DNA of 34,478 bases, from NCBI GenBank assembly GCA_014802345.1, contig JAAVCM010000016.1, positions 1-34,478 of the forward strand. The letters are read 5' to 3'. The DNA comes from Bacteroides sp. (lineage in GTDB: Bacteria > Bacteroidota > Bacteroidia > Bacteroidales > Muribaculaceae). Positions 25,502-34,447 of this stretch are shown here, in pieces (within the stretch, counting starts at the first letter, position 1; each line of letters opens with the position of its first letter). The translations under genes were made by a program, and so were the position numbers. Below the pieces are notes generated by a model. That model was not told where the DNA came from. It saw only the letters and a program-made list of their open reading frames with translations, and did not search any database.

Positions 25502-27371
25502 CTATGACGTTATTGTCATAGGTGCGGGCCACGCAGGTTGTGAGGCGGCTCACGCTGCCGCACGTCTTGGCGTCAGAACCCTGCTGATGACAATTGATAT
25601 GAACAAGATTGCCCAGATGAGTTGCAATCCCGCAGTAGGCGGAATTGCCAAGGGGCAGATCGTGAGGGAAATCGACGCTCTCGGGGGCATGATGGGTATT
25701 GTCACCGACGAGAGTGCCATCCAGTTCCGTATGCTCAACCGCTCAAAGGGCCCTGCCATGTGGAGTCCGCGCGCACAGAGCGACCGCATGGAGTTCTCGC
25801 GTCTGTGGCGTGAGATTCTTGAAAACACTCCCGGCCTCGATATATGGCAGGATGCTGCAAATTCTCTGGTTATTGAGGATGGATGTGTGAAAGGTGTCAG
25901 GACTGTGCTTGGAGTGACCTTTACGGCAAAAAGCGTCGTGCTGACCGCAGGTACCTTCCTCAACGGTCTGATGCACATCGGACCGGTGAAGGTTCAGGGA
26001 GGACGTGTGGCCGAGCCTGCGTCGTCTGGTCTCACCGAGCAGTTGCGCTCACTCGGATTTGTCACCGACCGCATGAAGACGGGAACCCCCGTACGCATCG
26101 ACGGCCGTTCTGTCAACTGGGAGCTGACGACATTGCAGGAGGGGGAAAATGATTTCCATAAATTTTCCTATCTGACGAATATCCACCGCAAGCTCCGTCA
26201 GCGTCCGTGTCACACGGTCTACACAAACCCAGAGACACACCGCATACTCCGCGAAGGGCTGCCGGACTCGCCGCTCTACAACGGACAGATCAAAAGTATC
26301 GGCCCGCGCTACTGTCCGAGTATCGAGACGAAGATTGTCACCTTTGCCGACAAGAACGAACATCAGCTTTTCCTCGAACCCGAAGGGGAGGTGACGCAGG
26401 AATATTACCTTAACGGCTTCTCCTCGTCGCTCCCGGTCGACATTCAGATTCGTGCGTTGGAGACTATTCCAGCTTTGAAGGAGGTTCAGATCTATCGTCC
26501 GGGCTACGCTATCGAATATGACTTTTTTGACCCGACCCAGCTTTATCACTCTCTGGAGACGAAGCTAGTCAGCGGTCTCTATTTTGCCGGTCAGGTCAAC
26601 GGAACGACCGGCTACGAGGAAGCCGCAGGTCAGGGTCTCGTTGCCGGAATCAACGCCGCCCTCAAAGTCAAGGGGGAGGCTCCCTTCACTCTTGCGCGCG
26701 ATGAGGCATATATCGGAGTGCTGATTGATGACCTCGTGACGAAGGGTGTCGATGAACCTTACCGAATGTTCACCTCGCGTGCCGAGTATCGCATACTGCT
26801 TCGTCAGGACGATGCGGATATGCGCCTTACTCCCCGGGGTCACTCCGTAGGGCTTGCTTCGGATTACCGCTATGAAATCATGGAAAGCAAGCGCCGCCAG
26901 CGTGACGCGCTGATTGATTTCTGCCGTGAGTTCTCCGTCAAGACAGCCCTTATAAATCCCTACTTGGAGAGCATCGGGGAACAGCCGCTGAAACAAGGTG
27001 TGAAACTTTATGACCTCGTCCTCCGTCCGGCACTCACCATCCGTATCCTTGCCGAAGGAATCGCTCCTCTGGCAGAATTTATCGGAAAGGAAATCGAGGA
27101 GGCACGACGCGATGAAATCATTGAAGCAGCCGAGATACTCATCAAGTATCAGGGCTACATCCAGCGCGAAAGCCAGATTGCCGACAAGCTCCGGCGATTG
27201 GAGAATCTTGTCATCCGCGGGAAAATTGACTATTCGAAACTGACCACCCTCTCGACCGAGGCACGTCAGAAACTTGAAAAAATCAATCCTGAAACCATAG
27301 CGCAGGCATCGCGCATCCCCGGCATATCTCCGGCCGACATCAATATTCTGCTCCTCCTTTTAGGACGATGA
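25491..27371 (+). CDS. mnmG: tRNA uridine-5-carboxymethylaminomethyl modification enzyme MnmG/GidA
   Basis: YDVIVIGAGHAGCEAAHAAARLG; MSCNPAVGGIAKGQIVREIDALGG; full 626 aa. Confidence 0.98.
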   Translation: MRFDYDVIVIGAGHAGCEAAHAAARLGVRTLLMTIDMNKIAQMSCNPAVGGIAKGQIVREIDALGGMMGIVTDESAIQFRMLNRSKGPAMWSPRAQSDRMEFSRLWREILENTPGLDIWQDAANSLVIEDGCVKGVRTVLGVTFTAKSVVLTAGTFLNGLMHIGPVKVQGGRVAEPASSGLTEQLRSLGFVTDRMKTGTPVRIDGRSVNWELTTLQEGENDFHKFSYLTNIHRKLRQRPCHTVYTNPETHRILREGLPDSPLYNGQIKSIGPRYCPSIETKIVTFADKNEHQLFLEPEGEVTQEYYLNGFSSSLPVDIQIRALETIPALKEVQIYRPGYAIEYDFFDPTQLYHSLETKLVSGLYFAGQVNGTTGYEEAAGQGLVAGINAALKVKGEAPFTLARDEAYIGVLIDDLVTKGVDEPYRMFTSRAEYRILLRQDDADMRLTPRGHSVGLASDYRYEIMESKRRQRDALIDFCREFSVKTALINPYLESIGEQPLKQGVKLYDLVLRPALTIRILAEGIAPLAEFIGKEIEEARRDEIIEAAEILIKYQGYIQRESQIADKLRRLENLVIRGKIDYSKLTTLSTEARQKLEKINPETIAQASRIPGISPADINILLLLLGR

Positions 27372-27377
27372 AATTAT

Positions 27378-27393
27378 TGTTTCACGTGAAACA
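27378..27393. promoter_or_regulatory. parS: parS centromere-like site (ParB-binding), TGTTTCACGTGAAACA
   Basis: Exact 16-bp palindrome identical to the canonical chromosomal parS consensus; symmetry extends to ATTGTTTCACGTGAAACAAT (27376-27395); intergenic, immediately 3' of mnmG. Confidence 0.88.
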
Positions 27394-27466
27394 ATCCTTG
27401 AAAAATTCTTTATCCTCTACTCTCCATCTCTCATCATAGACCCTAAACTTAATACTTAAAATAAAA

Positions 27467-27985
27467 ATGGAATACCTCAAAAGACGCATCCGCGATGTCT
27501 ATGACTTCCCCAAAAAAGGCATAATCTTCCGCGACATCACAACCCTTCTCAAAGACCCACGCGGTCTGCATATCATCGGCTGGGACCTTTCGCAGCTCTA
27601 CCGCGACAAAGGTGTGACCAAGGTGGTCGGCATCGAGTCGCGCGGCTTCATCGGCGGTTCAATCCTTGCGTTTGAACTCGGCGCAGGTTTCGTCCCTGTA
27701 CGCAAGCCGGGCAAACTTCCTGCTGACACCATCAGCACTTCATACGATAAGGAATATGGCAAGGACGTCGTAGAAATCCACCGCGATGCAATCACCCCCG
27801 ACGATATTGTCGTTATCCATGACGATGTCCTCGCCACCGGCGGAACAATGGCCGCTGCCTATGAGCTTGTGAAGTCAATGAACCCGAAGAAAATCTACAT
27901 CAACTTCATCATTGAGCTTCTTGACCTCAAAGGCCGCGAAAACCTCCCCGCCGAAGCCGAGGTCACTTCGCTTATCACTTATTGA
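27467..27985 (+). CDS. apt: Adenine phosphoribosyltransferase
   Basis: IRDVYDFPKKGIIFRDITTLLKDP; VVGIESRGFIGGSILAFELGAGFVPVRKPGKLP; VVIHDDVLATGGTMAAA. Confidence 0.97.
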   Translation: MEYLKRRIRDVYDFPKKGIIFRDITTLLKDPRGLHIIGWDLSQLYRDKGVTKVVGIESRGFIGGSILAFELGAGFVPVRKPGKLPADTISTSYDKEYGKDVVEIHRDAITPDDIVVIHDDVLATGGTMAAAYELVKSMNPKKIYINFIIELLDLKGRENLPAEAEVTSLITY

Positions 27986-27990
27986 TTGGA

Positions 27991-28028
27991 AAGTCGGACT
28001 CGTCGGGCGCGTCTGACAAGTCCGACTT
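27991..28028. repeat. Intergenic 9-bp-periodic palindromic element
   Basis: GTCGGACTC / GTCGGGCGC / GTCTGACAA / GTCCGACTT in exact 9-bp register (27993-28028); outer arms AAGTCGGAC and GTCCGACTT are inverted repeats. Confidence 0.75.
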
Positions 28029-28055
28029 CCATCCCCCACGCTTAATCCTCAATCT

Positions 28056-29873
28056 ATGGCCAAACACAAAAAATCGGCATCACTGACAGAGAAAATATCT
28101 ATCCTTCCCGATACCCCCGGCGTGTATATGTACTATGACGCCGAGGGTACGGTTATCTATGTCGGTAAGGCCAAAAATCTCAAGCGGCGTGTCAGCTCCT
28201 ACTTCAACCGCACGCATGACAGCCTTCGGACCAACCTGCTTGTCCGGGCGATTGTCGACATGAGCTATATCGTCGTGCCGACCGAACAGGATGCACTCAA
28301 TCTTGAAGCATCCATGATCAAGGAGTATCAGCCACGCTACAATGTACTCCTGAAAGACGACAAATCCTATCCGTGGATAGTCGTCACCAACGAGCCTTAT
28401 CCGCGTGTGTTCATGACACGCCAGCGTGTGAAGGACGGTTCGAAATACTATGGCCCGTACACCGACACCGGGTCGGCGCGCGCCACTCTTGAACTCGTCA
28501 AGAAAATCTATGCCGTCCGTTCATGTCGGCCGCCGATGACGCTCGAATGGGTCAAGGCAGGAAAAGGCCGTCTCTGTCTCGACTATCATCTTAAGAGATG
28601 CAAGGGGTGTTGTGTCGGGCTTATCTCCCCCGAGGACTACAACCGCGACATCGACAAAATCCGCTCTATCCTCCGTGGCGACACAGGCGAACTGCTGACC
28701 TATCTACGCGGTGAGATGGAGAAGCTGGCTGCCGAACTGCGCTTCGAGGAGGCGCAGGAACTTAAAGAGCAATATGACCTCATCAAGCGCTATCAGGCAA
28801 AGAGCGTCATCGTCTCGCAGACCATCGAGGATATTGACGTGTTCGGTATCGACGACGAAGAGGCGGATGTCTACATCAACTATATGCACGTCCGCCACGG
28901 AGCTGTCGTGAAGTCCGTCACCCTTGAATTCAAACGCCGCCTCGATGAGTCGCGCGCACAGCTTCTCGGCTATGCCATGTCGGAGATTTCCGAGTCGCTC
29001 GGAGTGAAATTCTCAGAGGTCATTGTGGCTGAGGAGCCGGATGTCGAGATGCCCGATGTCCGTTTCATCATCCCTCAGCGTGGCGACAAAGCAAAGCTCC
29101 TTGAAGTCTCGGAGAAAAATGCGCGGCAGCATCGCGTCGATAAAATCAAGACGATGGAGAAGCGCAATCCCGAGACACGTACCGAGCGCATCCTTCAGCG
29201 GATTCAGTCTGATTTCCACCTGTCCGAGTTGCCCCGCCACATCGAATGTTTCGACAACTCGAATATTCAGGGTACGAATCCTGTTGCCTCGTGTGTCGTG
29301 TTCAAGGATGCAAAACCGAGCAAGAAGGACTACCGTCACTTCAACATAAAGACTGTTGTCGGGCCTGACGACTTCGCTTCGATGAAGGAGGTGCTGACGC
29401 GACGCTACACGCGTCTGGTCAACGAGGGCCGTTCCCTTCCGCAGCTCATAGTGGTCGACGGCGGAAAGGGCCAGTTGTCGGCTGCCGTCGAAGCCCTCGA
29501 CGAAATGGGGCTTCGCGGTAAAATCGCGGTGGTCGGCATAGCCAAGCGACTTGAAGAAATATATTTTCCCGGCGATAGCATCCCGCTCTACATCGACAAG
29601 AACAGCGAGACACTGCGCGTCGTGCAGCAGCTACGCGACGAGGCTCACCGCTTCGGTATCACCCACCACCGTAACCGTCGAAGCAAGACGCAGGCCGTCT
29701 CCGAACTTGACGGGATAAAAGGAGTCGGAGAGAAAACACGCACTGCACTGCTCACGCATTTCAAGAGCGTCAAACGTCTGCGCGAGGCTGACCTCGATAC
29801 GATAGCCGAGGTCATTGGGGCTGCCAAGGCTTCGGTCGTCTACGGAGCCATCCACGGAGAGCAAACCGAATGA
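28056..29873 (+). CDS. uvrC: Excinuclease ABC subunit C
   Basis: LPDTPGVYMYYDAEGTVIYVGKAKNLKRRVSSYF (GIY-YIG); IECFDNSNIQGTNPVASCVVF; C-terminal HhH. Confidence 0.98.
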   Translation: MAKHKKSASLTEKISILPDTPGVYMYYDAEGTVIYVGKAKNLKRRVSSYFNRTHDSLRTNLLVRAIVDMSYIVVPTEQDALNLEASMIKEYQPRYNVLLKDDKSYPWIVVTNEPYPRVFMTRQRVKDGSKYYGPYTDTGSARATLELVKKIYAVRSCRPPMTLEWVKAGKGRLCLDYHLKRCKGCCVGLISPEDYNRDIDKIRSILRGDTGELLTYLRGEMEKLAAELRFEEAQELKEQYDLIKRYQAKSVIVSQTIEDIDVFGIDDEEADVYINYMHVRHGAVVKSVTLEFKRRLDESRAQLLGYAMSEISESLGVKFSEVIVAEEPDVEMPDVRFIIPQRGDKAKLLEVSEKNARQHRVDKIKTMEKRNPETRTERILQRIQSDFHLSELPRHIECFDNSNIQGTNPVASCVVFKDAKPSKKDYRHFNIKTVVGPDDFASMKEVLTRRYTRLVNEGRSLPQLIVVDGGKGQLSAAVEALDEMGLRGKIAVVGIAKRLEEIYFPGDSIPLYIDKNSETLRVVQQLRDEAHRFGITHHRNRRSKTQAVSELDGIKGVGEKTRTALLTHFKSVKRLREADLDTIAEVIGAAKASVVYGAIHGEQTE

Positions 29874-29905
29874 ATATCGGGGCGGACAGCCCCGATATTT
29901 TTTTT
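29873..29905 (+). terminator. Rho-independent terminator after uvrC
   Basis: AATATCGGGGC-GGACA-GCCCCGATATT followed by a T-run. Confidence 0.9.
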
Positions 29906-30047
29906 GTCCATACAGTTTTGCATTAACGCACCTCCGCCCGTCGTTACACATAGTAATTTTGCAATGCGTTTGATTCCGGTGAGTGATTCCCCCTGTGTCC
30001 CCTCGCCATTCCGACATTCTCTAAACTTAACCCCTAAACTTTAACCT

Positions 30048-30434
30048 ATGCTATTGCTGATTCTTCTGGACTATCTGTGTGTATTTATTTCCGTGATTGC
30101 CGATCTAGTCAGCGGAGTGTGCAAGGCTCGCCGACGTGGTGAGAAATGCACCTCCGCAGGTCTGCGCCGGACCGTCGACAAAATCGGCCGCTACTACCTC
30201 GCTCTCTTTTCCATGACGGTTATTGATGTGCTGCTTCTTGCCTCTCTGAGCTATTTCGAGGATGAAGGTCTGAACTTCTGTCCGCTTTTCCCCTACATGA
30301 CGACATTCGGCGCACTGTCGCTCTCGCTGATTGAAGTGAAAAGCATCTGCGAGGCTTCGGACGAGAAAGGCGACTTCCGCGAGGGAGTTTCGGCTCTCCT
30401 TACAATGCTCAGGAATCTCTCTTTCCTCCGATAG
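30048..30434 (+). CDS. Phage-holin-like small membrane protein
   Basis: 128 aa; LLILLDYLCVFISVIADLVSGVCKARRRGEKCTSAGLRRTVDKIGRYYLALFSMTVIDVLL resembles Bacteroidetes phage-holin-family proteins. Confidence 0.68.
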   Translation: MLLLILLDYLCVFISVIADLVSGVCKARRRGEKCTSAGLRRTVDKIGRYYLALFSMTVIDVLLLASLSYFEDEGLNFCPLFPYMTTFGALSLSLIEVKSICEASDEKGDFREGVSALLTMLRNLSFLR

Positions 30435-30477
30435 TGTGGATATGGCGGATGAATGATGAGATAAATGATTCGTAAAA

Positions 30478-30509
30478 ATTGTAATTTTTTACAAAATATC
30501 CTACTTTTG
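30478..30509 (+). promoter_or_regulatory. Predicted promoter of the secreted LRR-like gene
   Basis: ATTG (30478-30481) - 20 nt - TACTTTTG (30502-30509). Confidence 0.6.
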
Positions 30510-30598
30510 TCCTTTGATTCATAAAGTGTGGGATTTTAGCTTTCTCAAACTGAAAACAGATACTTTTACATAACCAACCTTAACATTTTTTTCTGCTG

Positions 30599-32449
30599 AT
30601 GAAAAAGATTATCACTATCATCTCAGCCGCTGCAATCACCCTTTCAGCGTCTGCGGAAGTCATCTATTCATGGGAGTCAAACGGCCCCGAGGCTGTCACC
30701 GAGGTCGGCGGTAAGGCTACCGCGAAAGTCGACGAAGTCCGTGTCAACTATCTCAACAAGGCAAAGGATGTCGAGTACTATACCATCTGCCTCTGTGGTA
30801 AGAAGGGTACTTATCCTGAAAGTGCCTACGTCAACGTCACCCTTGACCAGCCACTGGCTGCCGGCGACGTGATTTCGATTACTGCTTTCCGCAACAAGAA
30901 CGAGAGCGGCAAGAATGTGACTGCCGAAATACTTTTCGGTAACGACGTATCCGTTGCCACCACCGAACAGTTCCCCAACATTAACGTTGACGGCGAGAAT
31001 GACGACGCTCCCGGTACCCAGACTCTCGTTGTTCCCGCTGATGCAGCCGGCTGCACCTCTTTCGACATGACCCGTGGTTCTGCCGGAACAAATCTTTTCA
31101 TCACAAAGCTCATGATTACCCGCGAAGGTGGCGAGACCCCCGCACCTTCCGGTGATGTGGCCAATGTCAAACTTTTCTCTTACACCGTGGCTCCCGAGGC
31201 TGTCGGCAAGACAACCTATTTCCAGATTTCGGCTACCGACGGACAGAAGGTTCAGGTCGACTGGGGTAACGGTGAGAAGGCAGAACCCGTAGCACTTGCT
31301 GACTATGACGCTGCCGGATGGGTCTTCACTCAGGTTGCCGGTGAAATCAAGGGTACCACCGTCACCGTCTACGGCGAGAAGATGGAAAACATCAACTATC
31401 TTGATCTCGGTTATGCTGCAACAAACGCTCCCGAGACAAAGCTCCTCACGGTTGACATCAAGGATCTGACTGCTCCTCTCAAGGAGTTCAGCGTGTCAAG
31501 CAACAACATCTCTACCCTTGACCTTTCGGCCAACACCGGTTTCGCTACCGTCAATGCCGGAATGAATGCTCTGACTTCAATCGTACTTCCCGTCAACTCC
31601 GCAATCAAGACTATTGATGTCAGCAATACCGATGCAACCGGTGAAAAGGGTACTAACCGCGTTGCTGCTACCGACTGGTCGGTCCTCACAAACCTCACCG
31701 CTCTCAAGATGAACTATAATGCAGCCGATGCTGAAATTGACCTCGACCTCGGTGCTCTTCCCGAACTCACCACTGTCAACGCCAACGGCTGCAACATCCG
31801 TTCAATCGACGTTTCGAAGAACGCAAAACTGAAGACACTCAACCTTAACGACAACAAGCTCTCGACTCTTGATTTCTCGACCATGCCCGCTAAGTCGATT
31901 GTATTTGCCAACAACAATCAGCTTACTTCAATCAAGGCTACCACTGGCATGACTCGCCTTCAGGTCAAGGACAACAAGCTCGATTTCTCAACCCTCCCCC
32001 TTCAGGAAACACTCGGCATTACTGCTGCCAACAACTATGTCTATGCTCCCCAGCAGGATATGGAAGTTGAGGTGAAGAACGGAGTCGTTGACCTCGCTTC
32101 ACAGGCAATGGTCGGTGAAACCGCAACAGTTTATAGCTGGGTCATTGCTGAGGAAGGTAAGGAACTGGAAGCAATCGAGCAGGGATTCACTGCCGAGGGC
32201 GGCGTGTTCACCTTTACTCAGTCTGTCGCAAATGCAGTCTGCTGCATGACCAATGAGGCACTTCCTTCACTTACACTCAAAACTGTTCCCATGAACATAA
32301 CCGTTGAATCTTCTGCCATCTCTGAAATCGAGGCTGATGATGCTCCCGCTGAGTATTTCAACCTTCAGGGTGTCAAGGTCAGCGGTGACCAGCCCGGTCT
32401 CTACATCCGCCGTCAGGGTGGCAAGACCACAAAGGTTATCGTGAAATAA
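30599..32449 (+). CDS. Secreted protein with leucine-rich-repeat-like region and C-terminal sorting-like tail
   Basis: Signal peptide MKKIITIISAAAITLSASAEV; LRR-like LTTVNANGCNIRSIDVSKNAKLKTLNLNDNKLSTLDFS; C-terminus EYFNLQGVKVSGDQPGLYIRRQGGKTTKVIVK. Confidence 0.85.
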   Translation: MKKIITIISAAAITLSASAEVIYSWESNGPEAVTEVGGKATAKVDEVRVNYLNKAKDVEYYTICLCGKKGTYPESAYVNVTLDQPLAAGDVISITAFRNKNESGKNVTAEILFGNDVSVATTEQFPNINVDGENDDAPGTQTLVVPADAAGCTSFDMTRGSAGTNLFITKLMITREGGETPAPSGDVANVKLFSYTVAPEAVGKTTYFQISATDGQKVQVDWGNGEKAEPVALADYDAAGWVFTQVAGEIKGTTVTVYGEKMENINYLDLGYAATNAPETKLLTVDIKDLTAPLKEFSVSSNNISTLDLSANTGFATVNAGMNALTSIVLPVNSAIKTIDVSNTDATGEKGTNRVAATDWSVLTNLTALKMNYNAADAEIDLDLGALPELTTVNANGCNIRSIDVSKNAKLKTLNLNDNKLSTLDFSTMPAKSIVFANNNQLTSIKATTGMTRLQVKDNKLDFSTLPLQETLGITAANNYVYAPQQDMEVEVKNGVVDLASQAMVGETATVYSWVIAEEGKELEAIEQGFTAEGGVFTFTQSVANAVCCMTNEALPSLTLKTVPMNITVESSAISEIEADDAPAEYFNLQGVKVSGDQPGLYIRRQGGKTTKVIVK

Positions 32450-32480
32450 GCGATATATTCTCTGTTCTGCTTACAAAGGC

Positions 32481-32539
32481 TTCCGGCGAGCCGGAACCTT
32501 CATAAAACTCCCGGGACGTGTCTTTCCGATGCGTCCCGG
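32481..32539 (+). terminator. Two consecutive intergenic hairpins (32481-32496; 32511-32539)
   Basis: TTCCGGC-GA-GCCGGAA and CCGGGACG-N13-CGTCCCGG. Confidence 0.5.
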
Positions 32540-32584
32540 TTGATTTCAAATTTATCATCATCAATCACTGTTAAAATCTGAATC

Positions 32585-34081
32585 ATGAAACTTAAACAGT
32601 CCTGCGGTCTCCTTGCCGCCATGCTTTCGCTCGTCTGCTCAACGGCGACGGCTGAGGCTGCCGACTACGGTCAGTTCTACAAGAATCTTCCTATCACTCT
32701 CCCCGCTGTCACACCTCCCTCGATTCCTTCCTACGAGGTATCAATCACAACCTTTGGCGGTGTCAACGACGGCATCACCCTCAACACCGAGGCTTTCGCC
32801 AACGCCATGAGTCATCTTTCGTCGAAGGGTGGCGGCCGACTCGTGGTTCCGGAAGGTATCTGGTACACCGGTCCCATTCATTTTGAGAGCAATGTCGAGC
32901 TTCATCTCGACCGCGGAGCCCTCGTGCTTTTCAGCGAGGATCTGGCCGACTATCCCGCCGTAGCTTCCGACTGGGAAGGTCTGTCGACCCACCGCGCCAC
33001 ATCGCCTCTTTCCGCGCGCGACAAGCACGACATCGCAATCACCGGCGACGGTACGTTCAACGGCAACGGTCAGAAATGGCGTCCCGTCAAGAAAGGCAAG
33101 ATGACCGAAAGCCAGTGGAAGGAACTTACCCGGACCGGCTGTGTCAACGCCAAGGGTGACGTATGGTTCCCCAACGAGCGTATCCGCGAGGTCTACGAGG
33201 ACAAGAATCTTCAGACAAAGGTCCACCATGGCGACAAGTCTACCGTCGAGTATGCCCACGACTTCCTCCGTCCCGTCCTGCTCTCGTTCATTAATTGCCG
33301 CAACGTGATGCTCAAGGACGCCACGTTTGAAAATTCCCCCGCATGGAACCTCCATCCCCTCCTCTGCGAGAATCTCATCATTGATAATGTAAATGTCCGC
33401 AATCCTTGGTATGCTCAGAATGGCGACGGCATAGATGTTGAGTCATGCACGAATGTCCTCGTCGCAAACAGCCGCTTCGATGTGGGCGACGATGCCATCT
33501 GTATCAAATCAGGCAAGGATAAGGACGGACGCGACCGCGGTGTTCCTTGTTCGAATGTACTCATCGAAGGTTGTACCGTATATCATGGCCACGGCGGTTT
33601 CGTCATCGGCTCTGAAATGTCGGGCGGATGCAAGGACATTGTCGTGCGCAACTGTGTCTTCATCGGTACCGATGTAGGTCTCCGATTTAAGTCCACACGC
33701 GGACGCGGCGGTGTGGTCGAGGATATCTATGTCGACAACATCAAGATGAGCGACATCGCGGGCGACGCACTTATTTTCGACCTCTACTATGGCATCAAGC
33801 CCGGCGCGCCGGTTCCCCCCGTCACTGAGGAGACCCCGTCGTTCCGTAATATGTACATCAATGATGTGACTTGCCGTTCAGCCAAGCGTGCCGCCCTTTT
33901 CAACGGTCTGCCTGAAATGCCGATGAAAAATGTCGTCATCAGCAATTCACATTTCCGTGCTGACACGGGTATCGAACTTAACCATGTAGACGGCCTCACG
34001 CTCAAAAACGTCCGTATCACCACACCCGGCGAACAAATCAAGCGAGGGGAAGGCGTGAAGAATGTAAACGTCCAGCCGTAA
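32585..34081 (+). CDS. Secreted GH28 polygalacturonase-family protein
   Basis: NGDGIDVESCTNVLVANSRFDVGDDAICIKSGKD, HGHGGFVIGSEMSGG, GLRFKSTRGRGG contain the GH28 catalytic motifs (NxD, DD, GHG, RxK). Confidence 0.95.
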   Translation: MKLKQSCGLLAAMLSLVCSTATAEAADYGQFYKNLPITLPAVTPPSIPSYEVSITTFGGVNDGITLNTEAFANAMSHLSSKGGGRLVVPEGIWYTGPIHFESNVELHLDRGALVLFSEDLADYPAVASDWEGLSTHRATSPLSARDKHDIAITGDGTFNGNGQKWRPVKKGKMTESQWKELTRTGCVNAKGDVWFPNERIREVYEDKNLQTKVHHGDKSTVEYAHDFLRPVLLSFINCRNVMLKDATFENSPAWNLHPLLCENLIIDNVNVRNPWYAQNGDGIDVESCTNVLVANSRFDVGDDAICIKSGKDKDGRDRGVPCSNVLIEGCTVYHGHGGFVIGSEMSGGCKDIVVRNCVFIGTDVGLRFKSTRGRGGVVEDIYVDNIKMSDIAGDALIFDLYYGIKPGAPVPPVTEETPSFRNMYINDVTCRSAKRAALFNGLPEMPMKNVVISNSHFRADTGIELNHVDGLTLKNVRITTPGEQIKRGEGVKNVNVQP

Positions 34082-34088
34082 AACACCC

Positions 34089-34148
34089 AAATAGCATCGA
34101 TTAAAAAAAGGAAGCCAACCGGCTTCCTTTTTTTAATCGATGCTATTT
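34089..34148. terminator. Perfect 28-bp stem, AACC loop, after the GH28 gene
   Basis: AAATAGCATCGATTAAAAAAAGGAAGCC-AACC-GGCTTCCTTTTTTTAATCGATGCTATTT. Confidence 0.9.
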
Positions 34149-34196
34149 TATTGGAGTGACATATCATGTAATAATACGGAAAAAATTGTTATAAAA

Positions 34197-34228
34197 TTTG
34201 GCAGCATGGAGCAAATTTGCTACCTTTG
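34197..34228 (+). promoter_or_regulatory. Predicted hicA promoter
   Basis: TTTG (34197-34200) - 20 nt - TACCTTTG (34221-34228). Confidence 0.65.
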
Positions 34229-34261
34229 TAATGTTGATAGCAACATTAGTTCTTTTAAATT

Positions 34262-34447
34262 ATGAAGTACAAGCAACTGAAAGCGGAACTTTCCGCAGCC
34301 GGATGTTATCTGCTTCGTACCGGAGGTAACCACGAGATATGGTTCTCGCCGATTACAGGCAAACGCTTTCCGGTTCCTTCTCATGGAGCCAAAGAAGTCC
34401 CTCCGTCAACCGAACGGTACATCAGGAAAAACTCAGGTCTTGATTAG
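34262..34447 (+). CDS. hicA: HicA-like mRNA interferase toxin
   Basis: 61 aa; YKQLKAELSAAGCYLLRTGGNHEIWFSPITGKRFPVPSHGAKEVPPSTERYIRKNSGL matches the HicA dsRBD-like pattern with catalytic His in GGNHEIW. Confidence 0.85.
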   Translation: MKYKQLKAELSAAGCYLLRTGGNHEIWFSPITGKRFPVPSHGAKEVPPSTERYIRKNSGLD

